Origin: Aquilaria yunnanensis
Taxonomy: Eukaryota > Streptophyta > Magnoliopsida > Malvales > Thymelaeaceae
Assembly: GCA_039654915.1 (NCBI GenBank)
Contig: CM077600.1
Location: 76,889,992-76,953,991, forward strand
Reading direction: 5' to 3'
Length of the DNA stretch: 64,000 nt
The position numbers were made by a program, and so were the translations under genes. The notes under the pieces were generated by a model that saw nothing but the letters and a program-made list of their open reading frames with translations, ran no database searches and was not told the DNA's origin. Position 1 is the stretch's first letter; the number at the start of each line of letters is the position of its first letter. Shown here in pieces: positions 44,776-54,561 of this stretch.

Positions 44776-47124
44776 ATGTCTGCGATGCCTGTTCCCGAGA
44801 GCTGGAAACCTCTTCTGGCCCATCCTTGCTGTACCACCCCCGAAAAACTAGAGAGGTGGAAGAAAAAATTCTTTCTTCCGTCTTACGCTGTGACCAGACT
44901 GCCTCGTTCTAGCCATTTTGCTTTTTCAAACCGTGGCGACGAGGTTACCGTCTTCCGAGCCCAACTGAAGGCCGGTCTTCGGTATCCTCCCCCGAAGGTG
45001 GTTTGCGAGTTCTGCCAATTCCATGGCATTGCTGTGAACCAGCTTCCCCCGAACGCGTACTGCTACTTTAACGCCTACCTCTGCATGTGTGGCGTGTTCG
45101 GGATAGAGCCCCACTTCATCATTTTCATGCAGTACTACAAGCTCTATGTGGTCCCGAAGGGTGGCTTCTATTTCCTGCTACCTCGGGGATCCGGGAGCAA
45201 AAAATTCACCTTCACCTTCGACACGAAGGACAGCTGGCGGGGGTGGCAGCCTAAGTTCTTTTTCCTCAAGGTGGATAAGAACTGGTCTGATGTCCCGACC
45301 AGGTGGGCTCAGGGAGTGCTGAACGCAGACGTCGTCGATCCGAGGATGCTGCTGACCCCACCGTTGGCTTCCGTGTTCGCGGATTTCGACGCCCGCATTC
45401 GGGCAGTCGCTGACTGGGCTCCCGAGGTCTCTCCTCGTGCTCTTTACCCCTTTCCTATCAACTGGAGGTTGATGACCGAAGAAGTCCTTCGGGAGCTGAA
45501 AGTGGTTAAGGAGCACGTGACTGACCTCAATATGCCCGCTCCCGCCATCGCCGGGAAAGACTCCTGGCTGGTCAAGCTCCTTAAGGGGGAGACTTCTTTC
45601 GAAACTTTTGCCGAAAGTGAGTAATCTTCCATCCCTTTATACTTTTTCCTCGGACTTACGCTGATATTTCTTCTCTTTTTCAGAGATGGGCGATGGGGCT
45701 GCCGCTTATTACAAGGCCCTCTTTTCTGGCCAGGTGGAGAAGGGGGAGCAAACAAAGAAGGCGGCTTCCCGAAGAAGGAAGACGACAGGGGCGGGACCCT
45801 CGGCGAAGCGAGTTAGGAAGACTCTCCAGTCTCCTCAGCCAGAGCTTTTGGAAGAAGAAGCTGGCGAAGACGCTGGTCTTGTTGAAATTCCACCGGCCGA
45901 GGTCCCCGCTACTTCCGCCGAGGTGCCTCTTCCCGACCTCGAGGCCCCCAGAAACACTGTAGTGGTAGAAGTACCCACCGCCGAGGAGCGGTACCGGCAG
46001 AAGGGTAAGGGTCTTTCTTCCGAGGGGCCCGAGGATTCCGAGGACACTGTCTCCGAGGTTCCTCCAGGTATGTCTTTAGCCGAAGTTCAGCTCCTTTTCT
46101 TTTCGCGAATTTTTCTTTTGCTCCTAACTTCCTTCTCACTCTCAGGGGAATCTCTTACTGTTGGCTGGAGGGCCATTCATGAGAGGAAACGGGCCCTGCG
46201 TAATGCCACAATCCCTGAGGGGAAGATCCCCTTGGAGCCCTTTTGGACAATTACGGAGGATATGAATCTGTTCTCCGACGATTGTCCGAAGATGACCAAA
46301 GAGATTTGGAAGGGGATGACCACTGATGCCTCCTTCCGGGCCATTGCGGCGGCTCACCCGGGGGATAATACCCTCGCCGCAAAAGTCACCGAGCATGCTG
46401 CTCAGGTATAGTCTTTACACTTTTTTCCTCAATTTTCTAAGTGTTTAGACTTGTACTAACCTGGACTTTTGCCTTGCCGTAGCTGCTGGAGTACGCTGGT
46501 TATCTCCGAGTTCGGGTGGCCAGACAGGCTGCCTCCAAGGATGCGACTTCGCGGGAACTCACTGAAGCGAAGGCTTCTCTTGCGAAGGTGATCGCCAGCA
46601 ACCAGCAGCTGACAGCGGATTGTTCTCAGCAACTTGCTGCCGTTCGGGAGGAGTTCTCGAAGAAAAGAGAAGAACTTGAAAAGGACTCCTCCCGGAAGAT
46701 TTCCGACCTCGGCGACCAAGTAAAGGAGCTGCTTGCCGTCAATGAAGATCTTGTCAAGGACAAGGCTGTTTCCGACAGTCTTGCGTCGAGTTTGACGGAC
46801 GAGAATGCTGCTCTTCAAGCCGAGGTCGAGGCTCTGAAGAAGGAGTCCGGAGAGATGCTGGGGATAAGTGAGCTCGAGGAGGAGGTTGCTGAGCTGAGGG
46901 ACGAGGTCAATGTCCTTGGCATTCAAAAACGTACTTCTGACGACATGGCCAAGGTCGCCTTTCAGGACGGCTTCTGCCTCGCTCGGCACCAGGTGCTGCA
47001 GAGGTTCCCAGATTTGGACCTCTCTTTTCTGGAGGGCCTAAATTTTCCTGAGGGACCTCGGTGGCAGTGGTCCAGGGTCGAGCATCTGAAGCTTCCTGGT
47101 CTTCGTCCACCCGGCTCTCCCTAG
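44776..47124 (+). CDS. Antisense gene of Tat element B, four exons, 708 residues, unknown function
   Basis: Exons: 44776-45616, 45684-46067, 46146-46405 and 46483-47124; the joined frame is open. Exon 1 resembles the plant family annotated as putative gypsy-type transposase (Transposase_28-like). It has an aromatic-rich globular part, about residues 10-200, with FCQFHGI and MQYYKLY, and ends in VVKEHVTD near the exon border. Exon 2 is basic, then acidic (Pro and Glu rich). Exon 4 has a long predicted coiled coil with Lys/Glu heptad character (EVEALKKESGEM) and a conserved tail, FQDGFCLARHQVL. Start: first ATG after the TATA leader. The gene lies opposite to gag-pol between its stop and the 3' LTR. 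Despite the family name no transposase motif is visible; role unknown. A gene with the same layout is in element C. Confidence 0.85.
45617..45683 (+). other. Intron 1 of the antisense gene (67 bp)
   Basis: GTGAGT donor and TTTTTCAG acceptor. Removal joins GCCGAAA to AGATGGGC and bypasses the stop at 45622. The same border, acceptor followed by AGATGGG, is present in element C. Confidence 0.88.
46068..46145 (+). other. Intron 2 of the antisense gene (78 bp)
   Basis: GTATGT donor after VPPG and CTCTCAG acceptor. Its length is a multiple of three without stops, so retention would add 26 mostly hydrophobic residues. Element C has a GT donor at the same codon (after LPPG). Confidence 0.8.
46406..46482 (+). 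other. Intron 3 of the antisense gene (77 bp)
   Basis: GTATAG donor, a perfect TACTAAC branch-point box (46454-46460) and a CCGTAG acceptor. Removal joins two frames and avoids the stop at 46409. Element C has an intron at the same place (31595-31679). Confidence 0.88.
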
Positions 47125-47249
47125 TTTGCTTTAGGGCTCCTCTTATTTTTCCCCTTCGTGCTCCTTCTTTGGACACTTCTTTTGTAAGGCAGCTTTTGCT
47201 CTAAATGAACAATCTTTTCGGCTAAGTCCTTTCTTGCAAGTTTCTTTAT

Positions 47250-47760
47250 TTCCATTGTCCCGAACACGTTCGCTTCAAGAGACTTTCGGAAAACCTGCAA
47301 CCAAAGAAACTTTTTACCTTCCTTTGTCCCGAGCAGGCTCGCTCAAGAGACTTTCTGGAAAATTTGCAAAAATTTGGCTAAGTCTTTTGCAGGCTTTTTG
47401 TTTCCTTTTATCCCGAACATGTTCGCTCAAGGGCCTTCGGAAAATCTTTAGCCAAATTTTTCTGTCTTCCTATTGTCCCGAGCGTATTTGCTCAAAAGGA
47501 CTTAGGAAAATCTTCGCGAGATTGCTCATTCCCTTTTTCCCGAGCACGTTCGCTCAAGGGTGTTCGGAAATTACCTCTGCTTTTGTTTTGGCGTGTATTT
47601 TTGCGAGATTCTTGCTTTCCCTTTCTCCCGAGCATGTTCGCTCAAGGGTGTTCGGAAAATTTTCTCTGCACTGATTATGCTGAGTACCTTTGCAAGATTC
47701 TTGTTTCCCATTTTTCCCGAGCATAGTGGCTCAAGGGGCTTCGGGAAGTCACAACCGCTT
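47250..47760 (+). repeat. Degenerate tandem repeat between the antisense gene and pol of B
   Basis: Seven units start near 47259, 47328, 47412, 47477, 47539, 47627 and 47716, with irregular spacing of 62-89 bp. The core is CCCGAGCACGTTCGCTCAAG followed by GGTGTTCGGAAA. It lies in the space between the two convergent gene ends. Short open frames across it follow from the repeat and are not genes. Confidence 0.85.
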
Positions 47761-47882
47761 TTTTCGTGGCGAGCACCTTCGCGGAAATCTGTCTTGGACA
47801 ATTTTGGTATACTTGAAAATTTTTCTCAAGACCATTCTGTACTTAGAATATTTCTTGTACAACATACTTCTTCCGCTCAACC

Positions 47883-50800
47883 TTAGGCGTAGAATTTTTT
47901 CAAGGCATCTGAATGCCAAGTGTTTTTCAATTCTACGCCTTCGGCGTCGCCAAGCTTGTACACGCCTTTTCGTACTTCGGCGAGAACCAGATAAGGTCCT
48001 TCCCAATTTGCGCGAAGTACTCCGTGAGATGGCCTTCGGGGTGCGAAGTCGGCCTTTCGGAGAACGAGGTCTCCTTTTTTGATTTCTTTGGGCCTGGCTT
48101 TTAAGTTGATAGCCGCGGCCACTCTTTGCTGGAAAGCTTTTCTTCTCAGCTCGGCTATTTCTCTGTGTTCGGCCACAAGGTCGAGCTTGGTTCTCAGACC
48201 GAGGTCGTTTCCGCCTTCATCAAATACTTGCACCCGTATTGAAGGCTGAACTATCTCTATTGGGATAATGGCCTCTGTTCCGAAGACGAGTGAGAAGGGA
48301 GTTTCCCCTGTGGCTCTTCGTGGCGTCGTTCGGTAGCTCCACAATACACTTTGGAGTTCTCCTGGCCATTTCCCCTTGGCTTCCCCAAGTCTCTTTTTCA
48401 GGCCATCTTTTATGGTCCTGTTTGATACTTCCACCTGCCCATTGCTTTGGGGGTGAGCTACTGGGGCGAAGTGCATCTTTATCCCGAGGTCGCTGATGAA
48501 TTCCTGGAATCCTTTGTCTATAAACTGGGATCCATTATCAGCTACTAGTACCCTCGGTATGCCAAATCTGCATACGATGTTTTTCCACACGAACTTCTGC
48601 ACTTCTTTTGCCGAGATAGTCGCTAGTGGTTCTGCCTCTACCCACTTTGAGAAATAGTCCACTGCTACCACGCAGAATTTCACGCCTCCGGGCGCTGTGG
48701 GGAGTGGCCCAATGAGGTCTATACCCCAGACTGCGAAGGGCCAAGGATAGTCTGCCGACGTTACCATTTCCGAGGGTATCCTCTGGATTTTTGCATGTCT
48801 CTGGCAACTACCGCACTTCTGGACGAACTGTCTTGCGTCCTTTCTCAGGGTAGGCCAGAAGTATCCTTGGCGGAGTATCACTGCTGCAAGGGCATCAGTT
48901 CCAACGTGCGAGCCGCACATGCCTTCGTGGACTTCTTCGAGGACCATCTCAGTATCCTCTTCGCCCACACATCTCTGCAGCGGGTTTGCATATCCTTGCC
49001 GATATAACTCTTCACCAATCAGGAAGAATCTTCCGGCACGTCTTCGCAGTCTTGCAGCATTGCCGGCGTCTTCGGGAAGCTCATTCTCTGCGAGGTATCT
49101 CTTTATGGGGTCCTTCCACCCCATTCCCGAGGTCGTTACGCTTAGCACGGAGATGCTTGGATGGTCTAGCACCTCGGTGTATGTTTTGGACTTTGCTAAG
49201 CAATCTGCCTCAGTGTTATTCCGCCGGGGTACATTTTCGATCCGTACGGCGTCAAACTCTTGGATGAGATTTCTTACCAGCTCGTGGTATTTTGCCAAGA
49301 TGGGGTCCTTCGCCCCATAATCTCCTGCCGTCTGCCGAACTACCAGCTGGGAATCGCTGTGAGCCCTTAAGCTTCTCACGCCAATCTTTCTGGCCAAGCG
49401 TAATCCCGCTATGAGGGCTTCATACTCAGCCACATTATTGGTGACGTTGAAGCTGAACTTGATAGCCTTCATCACCTCTAGGCCTTCAGGTCCTCTGATA
49501 ACTATTCCAGCTCCCTGGTGTTCGGACCCCGAGGCTCCGTCAACATGCAAGGTCCATTCTGGCTCCCCTTCTTTCGGATCTGAGTGGTTCTCCTCAGTGG
49601 TGGGTATTTCGGCGATAAAATCTGCCAATGCTTGGGCTTTTATGGCCTTTCGAGGCTCATACGTGATTTCGTGCTCGCCAAGCTCTATGCACCACTTGGA
49701 GAGCCTTCCCGAATGATCAACTCTCTTCATGACATCCCGTAGTGGTAGACTACTTCGGACGATGATGGGGTGAGCCTGGAAATATGGTCGCAGCCTTCTT
49801 CCTGCAAGCACCAAGGCGTATATAGCTTTTTGAAGCAAAGGGTACCTGACTTCGGCGCCATGCAAGGACTTGCTGACATAGTAGACCGGCCATTGTTTCG
49901 GCCCTTCTTCCTTTATCAGGACCGAGCTCACGGCCTTTTCTGTGACGGCGAGGTATAGTACGAGGGGTTCTCCCTCCCGAGGTTGCCGCAGGGTCGGCAG
50001 GCTGGCCAGGTACACTTTGAGTTCCTCCCAGGCCTTTTGGCAATCTTCATCCCAAGGATGACTGTTTCTTCCGAGGTCGCCTTCCATCTTTGCTGCCTTT
50101 GTGAGGACTTTGAAGAAAGGTCTACACCTATCTCCGTACCTGGAAATAAACCTGCTCAGAGAGGTTATTCTTCCGGTTAGTCTCTGCACGTCTTTCACTG
50201 TGGCAGGAGTTCGGAACTCAAGCAGAGCCTTAATCTTCTCAGGATTGGCGTCGATGCCTCTTTCGGATACCATGTACCCAAGGAATTTTCCCGACGTCAC
50301 CCCGAACATGCACTTCTCGGGGTTAAGGCGAATCCCGAAGGCTCTGAGCTTTTGGAAGGTTTCCTCCAAATCTGCAACGTGGCAGCCGGGCAGCTTGCTT
50401 TTTACTATCATATCGTCAACGTATACTTCCATGTTTCTCCCCATTTGGTCTTTAAAGACCTTGTTCATCAGTCTCTGGTAGGTGGCTCCTGCATTTTTCA
50501 GCCCGAAGGGCATTCTTATATAGCAGTACGTTCCTCCCTCGGTGATGAAGGCAGTTTTCTCTTCATCTTCCGGGTCCATCCTTATCTGATGGTAGCCGCT
50601 GAAGGCATCTAGGAAGCTCAGGAGCCCGTATTCGGCCGTTGAATCTACCAGTTGATCTATTGGCGGGAGGGGAAATGAGTCTTTCGGGCAAGCATCGTTC
50701 AAGTTTCTGAAATCAATGCACATCCGGAGTTTGCTGCTACCTTCTTTTGTGGCGATGACCACGTTGCTTATCCATTCGGGGTATTTGACCTCCCTGATAA

Positions 50801-53381
50801 CTTCAGCATCCAATAGGCGCTGGACTTCGGTTTTCACAAAGTTGCTTTTGTGGGCTGAGATGCTTCGTTTCTTTTGCCTGACAGGTTTTGCTTCCGGGCT
50901 TACTTTGAGGCTGTGCTGTATTATGCCAGGGTTCACTCCTGGCATGTCTTTCGGCGAGTAGGCAAACAGATCTTTATTTTTTAGCAGAAAGGATACAAGA
51001 TTTTCCTTATCACCTTTGGCCAAGCTCTTCCCTATTCGGGTAGATTGTCCTGGGACAAGATCTACTGCTTCCGTTTCTGCTTCTGGGGGATCTCCTTCTT
51101 TGCCTTTCTCCTGCGCCTTTGCCTCCACCGTTTGTGTAGAGCTGTTTGCCGGAGCCTTTCGTGTTTTTACAAACACCTTTCTTACCTCGGCTTGGTCGAT
51201 GAAGACCTCTGCATCTCCATCCTTGGTGGCGAATGTGACAGTCAAGTACTTCACATCGGGGCGAATGTGCAGGTTCCCCTGAGTCTGCCTTCCAAGGATG
51301 GCGTTGTACGAAGACGGGACATCCATGACGATGAATCTTGTCATTGTGGACGCGTACAACTCAGCTGCTCCGTCTACCGAAGTGCCTTTCATCATCAAAG
51401 GGAGGTCGATCCATCCGAGGACGGGTAGTTCGGATGGCCCAACGCCGAAGGTGGGCGTGGTGACAGGTTTCAGCTCGCTGCTGGTGATGCCCAGGCTCGG
51501 CAGTAAGTGCGAGAATAGGACGTCAGCATTTGAGCCATCATCAAGCAACACTCTCTTGACGTCCCAGTTCCCTATTCTCGCCATTATCAGCAGCGGGTCG
51601 TCGTGGGGGAAGACGACAGTGGAGCCATCTTTGCGAGCCAATTTCTTTGATGGACTTTGATACTCCATAACAGCAATTTCTCTGGCCTTCCGCTTTCTTT
51701 CCGAGGATGGGAGCCCCGTGGTGATGGTTTGGATGACCCCTACTGGAGGTGGAAGGCGCCTTTTTGGACTTCTGTTTCTCCGCCTGTCGGAGTCATAGTC
51801 CTCGTTTTCGGCCCTCTCTTCCTCCTCTTTTCTGCCTTTAGGGGAGGGCATCCGCAGATACTTGCGAAGTTGGCCCTGTTTGATCAGCGACTCTATGTAC
51901 TTCTTCAGCTGGAAGCAGTCTTCGGTGTCATGACCGTGGTCGCGATGAAACTGGCAGAACTTCTTGGCATTCTTCTTATTATCGGCGGCCATGGCCTTTG
52001 GCCGCCGAATCTGCGTCCCTTGCCTCTCCAGCGCCATGAGAATGTTGGTCCGTGTCGTGCTCAAGGGTGTGAAACTTTGAGGTTTCTTTCCTCGCATTCG
52101 CCGTGGTCGACCTGTGTGTTCAGAAAGATGCCGAGCTTGCTGGCTGGACCCTTCGGCGCGGTAATGATCAGACTTCGGCCCCGCCATCCTCAATTCCTCG
52201 GCTGTCATGTGCTGCTCTGCCCTTCGGTAAAATTCTCCGAGGGTCTCCGGGGGGTCCTTTGAGAACTCGTAGAACAGCTGTGAGTCACGCCGAAGGCCCC
52301 GTGTCATAGCGAGGATGCGGATTTCGGGCCGGAAGTCCGGGACGCTGAGTGCTTCCCTGTTGAATCGTTCGACATAGTCTCGGATCGTCTCTCCGTTTCT
52401 CTGCTCTATGTCGAACATCTGTACAGGCATTTTGGCCGTCGGCCTGCTCCCAATGAACTGCTGGGTGAAGGCTGTGGACAACTCCTGAAACTCAGTGATA
52501 GTCCCTGGGGGCAACGAATTGTACCATGCTGTTGCTGGGCCCGTGAGGGTGACTTCAAAGCATTTGCACATGGTAGCGTCATCAGCTCCGTGCATTATCA
52601 TGCTCCGCCTGTACTTCGTCAGATGGGCCTGTGGATCAGTCCGGCCATCATAGATCTCCAGCCTAGGCACTCTGAAGTCGCCTGGCATAGCTGCCTCAAC
52701 GACGGTGCGAATAAACGGGGAGCCATCTTCGCATAACGCCCCCGACAGCCTGTCCCAAACGGGTTTTCTGGTCACTTGCTTTTCCACTCTGTCCAGCCGT
52801 GCCAATATCCTTTCCATAAGCGCAGTGGCGCTAGGACCACTTTCGCGGGAGGGTGATCGACGGCGCCTTTTCGGGGAGCGAGTTCGGCGCGGAGGGGTCA
52901 GGGCCCTCACCTCCGGCGACGAACTGCTTCGCTGTGAGACTCTCGGTCGCTTGGACCCGGTTTGTCCCACAGGCCGTTTCCCGAGGGCTATATCTTCTGT
53001 GGATGATTCTCCGCGAGGATCTCCACTTTCTGAACTGCGGTGTGTAGACTTGGGGCTTCTCTCCCGAGGGCGTGTTGATGAGGAGGGTTTCTGGGCCTGC
53101 GACTGCTGTGGCCATCTTCGGTCGATCTGCTGAGTCATTTCAGCAACGACCGAGCGCTGAAAGTCCCTCAAGAAGCTCATGGTGATTACCAGAGGGCGGT
53201 CCTCCTCGGGCGTAGAAGTCTCTGGGAGTGTCTGCTCAGCAGCCGGTTGTATCTCAGGCGCGGACGAGGACCTTGGGAGTCCCTTGTCCTTAGAACGCCG
53301 AGTCTCAACGACGGCAATCTGCGAGCGGGTTCCCACAGACGGCACCAAATGATGGCCCAGGGCCTCATCGTTGTGAGTCAT
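47883..53381 (-). CDS. Gag-pol polyprotein of Tat element B, 1832 residues, intact
   Basis: Makes capsid protein, protease, reverse transcriptase, RNase H and integrase for retrotransposition. Gag: capsid region about 200-400, Cys/His cluster CQFHRDHGHDTEDC at 476-489. Protease: DDGSNA at 614-619. Reverse transcriptase: about 830-1060, YVDD at 987-990. First RNase H: about 1140-1260. Second, archaeal-type RNase H: Asp1281, Glu1319, Asp1343, Asp1393. Integrase: His1485, His1492, Cys1523, Cys1526, then Asp1555, Asp1615, Glu1651 with the expected 35-residue spacing. All key residues are present. There is no chromodomain. The first ATG (53381) lies 31 bases inside the 5' LTR and the frame crosses the primer site; the next ATG is codon 68. 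T1 shows the same arrangement. Confidence 0.95.
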   Translation of the reverse strand: MTHNDEALGHHLVPSVGTRSQIAVVETRRSKDKGLPRSSSAPEIQPAAEQTLPETSTPEEDRPLVITMSFLRDFQRSVVAEMTQQIDRRWPQQSQAQKPSSSTRPRERSPKSTHRSSESGDPRGESSTEDIALGKRPVGQTGSKRPRVSQRSSSSPEVRALTPPRRTRSPKRRRRSPSRESGPSATALMERILARLDRVEKQVTRKPVWDRLSGALCEDGSPFIRTVVEAAMPGDFRVPRLEIYDGRTDPQAHLTKYRRSMIMHGADDATMCKCFEVTLTGPATAWYNSLPPGTITEFQELSTAFTQQFIGSRPTAKMPVQMFDIEQRNGETIRDYVERFNREALSVPDFRPEIRILAMTRGLRRDSQLFYEFSKDPPETLGEFYRRAEQHMTAEELRMAGPKSDHYRAEGSSQQARHLSEHTGRPRRMRGKKPQSFTPLSTTRTNILMALERQGTQIRRPKAMAADNKKNAKKFCQFHRDHGHDTEDCFQLKKYIESLIKQGQLRKYLRMPSPKGRKEEEERAENEDYDSDRRRNRSPKRRLPPPVGVIQTITTGLPSSERKRKAREIAVMEYQSPSKKLARKDGSTVVFPHDDPLLIMARIGNWDVKRVLLDDGSNADVLFSHLLPSLGITSSELKPVTTPTFGVGPSELPVLGWIDLPLMMKGTSVDGAAELYASTMTRFIVMDVPSSYNAILGRQTQGNLHIRPDVKYLTVTFATKDGDAEVFIDQAEVRKVFVKTRKAPANSSTQTVEAKAQEKGKEGDPPEAETEAVDLVPGQSTRIGKSLAKGDKENLVSFLLKNKDLFAYSPKDMPGVNPGIIQHSLKVSPEAKPVRQKKRSISAHKSNFVKTEVQRLLDAEVIREVKYPEWISNVVIATKEGSSKLRMCIDFRNLNDACPKDSFPLPPIDQLVDSTAEYGLLSFLDAFSGYHQIRMDPEDEEKTAFITEGGTYCYIRMPFGLKNAGATYQRLMNKVFKDQMGRNMEVYVDDMIVKSKLPGCHVADLEETFQKLRAFGIRLNPEKCMFGVTSGKFLGYMVSERGIDANPEKIKALLEFRTPATVKDVQRLTGRITSLSRFISRYGDRCRPFFKVLTKAAKMEGDLGRNSHPWDEDCQKAWEELKVYLASLPTLRQPREGEPLVLYLAVTEKAVSSVLIKEEGPKQWPVYYVSKSLHGAEVRYPLLQKAIYALVLAGRRLRPYFQAHPIIVRSSLPLRDVMKRVDHSGRLSKWCIELGEHEITYEPRKAIKAQALADFIAEIPTTEENHSDPKEGEPEWTLHVDGASGSEHQGAGIVIRGPEGLEVMKAIKFSFNVTNNVAEYEALIAGLRLARKIGVRSLRAHSDSQLVVRQTAGDYGAKDPILAKYHELVRNLIQEFDAVRIENVPRRNNTEADCLAKSKTYTEVLDHPSISVLSVTTSGMGWKDPIKRYLAENELPEDAGNAARLRRRAGRFFLIGEELYRQGYANPLQRCVGEEDTEMVLEEVHEGMCGSHVGTDALAAVILRQGYFWPTLRKDARQFVQKCGSCQRHAKIQRIPSEMVTSADYPWPFAVWGIDLIGPLPTAPGGVKFCVVAVDYFSKWVEAEPLATISAKEVQKFVWKNIVCRFGIPRVLVADNGSQFIDKGFQEFISDLGIKMHFAPVAHPQSNGQVEVSNRTIKDGLKKRLGEAKGKWPGELQSVLWSYRTTPRRATGETPFSLVFGTEAIIPIEIVQPSIRVQVFDEGGNDLGLRTKLDLVAEHREIAELRRKAFQQRVAAAINLKARPKEIKKGDLVLRKADFAPRRPSHGVLRANWEGPYLVLAEVRKGVYKLGDAEGVELKNTWHSDALKKFYA
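53332..53349 (-). other. Primer-binding site of B
   Basis: Minus-strand TTTGGTGCCGTCTGTGGG begins at the LTR end. T1 has TATGGCGCCATCTATGGG in the same place. The TGG fits the CCA end of a tRNA; I do not assign the tRNA. The stretch is also translated as part of gag. Confidence 0.75.
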
Positions 53382-54217
53382 GATGACTGTTGAGGAGACT
53401 TCTAGGAGGAAGAACGCCTGGAAGGTGGATCGCCTCTAGGAGAGTACCTGGAAAACTGGGAAATAGGGTTAGGAGGCCCCCGGAGTGTTTTTCCGGGGGG
53501 GGAGCCTCCGACGCCCAAGTCAGTGGTGGCCGGAAGAAGGAGAAAGTCACTAGCTCAAAGAGAAAGGCAGAAAAGTCTCGCCTGGTCTTTTCTCAGAGTA
53601 TGGGAGCTGTATCTCCGGCCTGCCAACCTCCTGTCAAGTATTTATTTCCTGTATATATAGGAATACCTAGCCCGTTCAGATCATGACACGTGTGCGGTCG
53701 GATGCTCCTGAACGTCTGGGCGTAGGGGACAGATAGTTGGTAACTAGATGGCCTCGAGCCTTGTGCTGAGACGGGCCATGATATGATTCTGATGGCGTCT
53801 GCGCGTCAGGGCGACTTTTTACGTCTGTGGTGGGACGTGTCAGAGGCTTCCTTAAATGCTTCCTTAAATGCGCCTGCCGTACTCCCGAGGTCCCTGGGGG
53901 AGGTCGTCCTCTAGTTCGGACAGAGCCTCTTCGGGAAGCCTACCCTCAGTTCGGGGGTTCCCAGTTCCAGGGGGTTCCGCCTTCGGGGATATCATATTTG
54001 GGCAGCAATGTTCTGGTGCCACTTTTCCGAAGGCGCGTTGTTCACAACCTTGGGGGGCGAATGGAGTCCTCAAGTTTTACTGGCGTGCCGAGGCTCGGAG
54101 CTCTCAGGCTATCTCCCGAGGTGCATGATTCCACCTATTCCCGGGAAGCGCCAGTTCTTCCGGCCGTTGTTGTGGCAGGGTATTCGGCCAGATTGAGGCG
54201 ACAGCCTTTGGCTATCA
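53350..54217 (-). repeat. 5' LTR of B
   Basis: Partner of 43067-43934 at an offset of 10283; TATATATA at 53652-53659 and gag ATG at 53379-53381. The outer edge is followed by the duplication AGTCT. Confidence 0.97.
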
Positions 54218-54561
54218 AGTCTTTCCTGAAATGACGTGTCTATCTGGTCAGAAGATGTGACAATTTACTGGCAGGCAACATAAAACTCAAAAGGGAAATA
54301 TGCACTCCGTTCCAAAGGAACAACTTTGAGAACATCAAAGCCTCGACCAAAAAGCGAGGAGCACCAGTTAATGCTGAAGGAACTACCTCAGATAGGAGAG
54401 ACATCTTGAACCAAAGAGGCACCCTCTTCCAAAGAAGGAAACCTCGATCAAAAGTCCAGTCATAGTAATTGAGATGATGGTCACCTCCCAAAGAGTTCCG
54501 CAATATGATTGTGAAAACTCAAGCGCCGAAGATACAACTTCGGCTTTCTGAGGGGGGCATG
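54218..54561 (+). other. Internal remnant and purine tract of C
   Basis: It continues element C after insertion B. The text AGATGTGACAATTTACTGGC (54248) repeats a segment just left of B (43036-43053, GATGTGACGATTCACTGG). The end, TCTGAGGGGGGCATG (54547-54561), is the polypurine tract before the 3' LTR. No gene was seen. Confidence 0.7.

Larger units (their letters stand above)
43067..54217 (-). mobile_element. Intact, very young Tat-lineage Ty3/gypsy element B
   Basis: An 11,151-bp element on the minus strand. Two 868-bp LTRs differ at a single base found by eye (T at 43601, C at 53884). The target duplication AGTCT is perfect (43062-43066 and 54218-54222). It encodes an uninterrupted 1832-residue gag-pol and, on the plus strand, an intact spliced gene. 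Primer site, purine tract and TATA boxes are in place. It inserted into element C, an older relative, between two similar short repeats. All parts expected for autonomous movement are visible, so it may be active. Confidence 0.97.

Noticed and set aside
44776..47124. Antisense gene as a recently captured host gene
   Set aside because: A gene with the same introns sits at the same place in the much older element C, so it belongs to the lineage; ancient capture stays possible.
47234..47886. Plus-strand frames of 108-146 codons
   Set aside because: They follow the repeat units (SRTCSLKGL-like periodicity) and are a consequence of the tandem repeat.
49770..51660. Plus-strand frames opposite the pol gene of B
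   Set aside because: Shadows of the minus-strand polyprotein; the same shadows appear opposite T1 pol.
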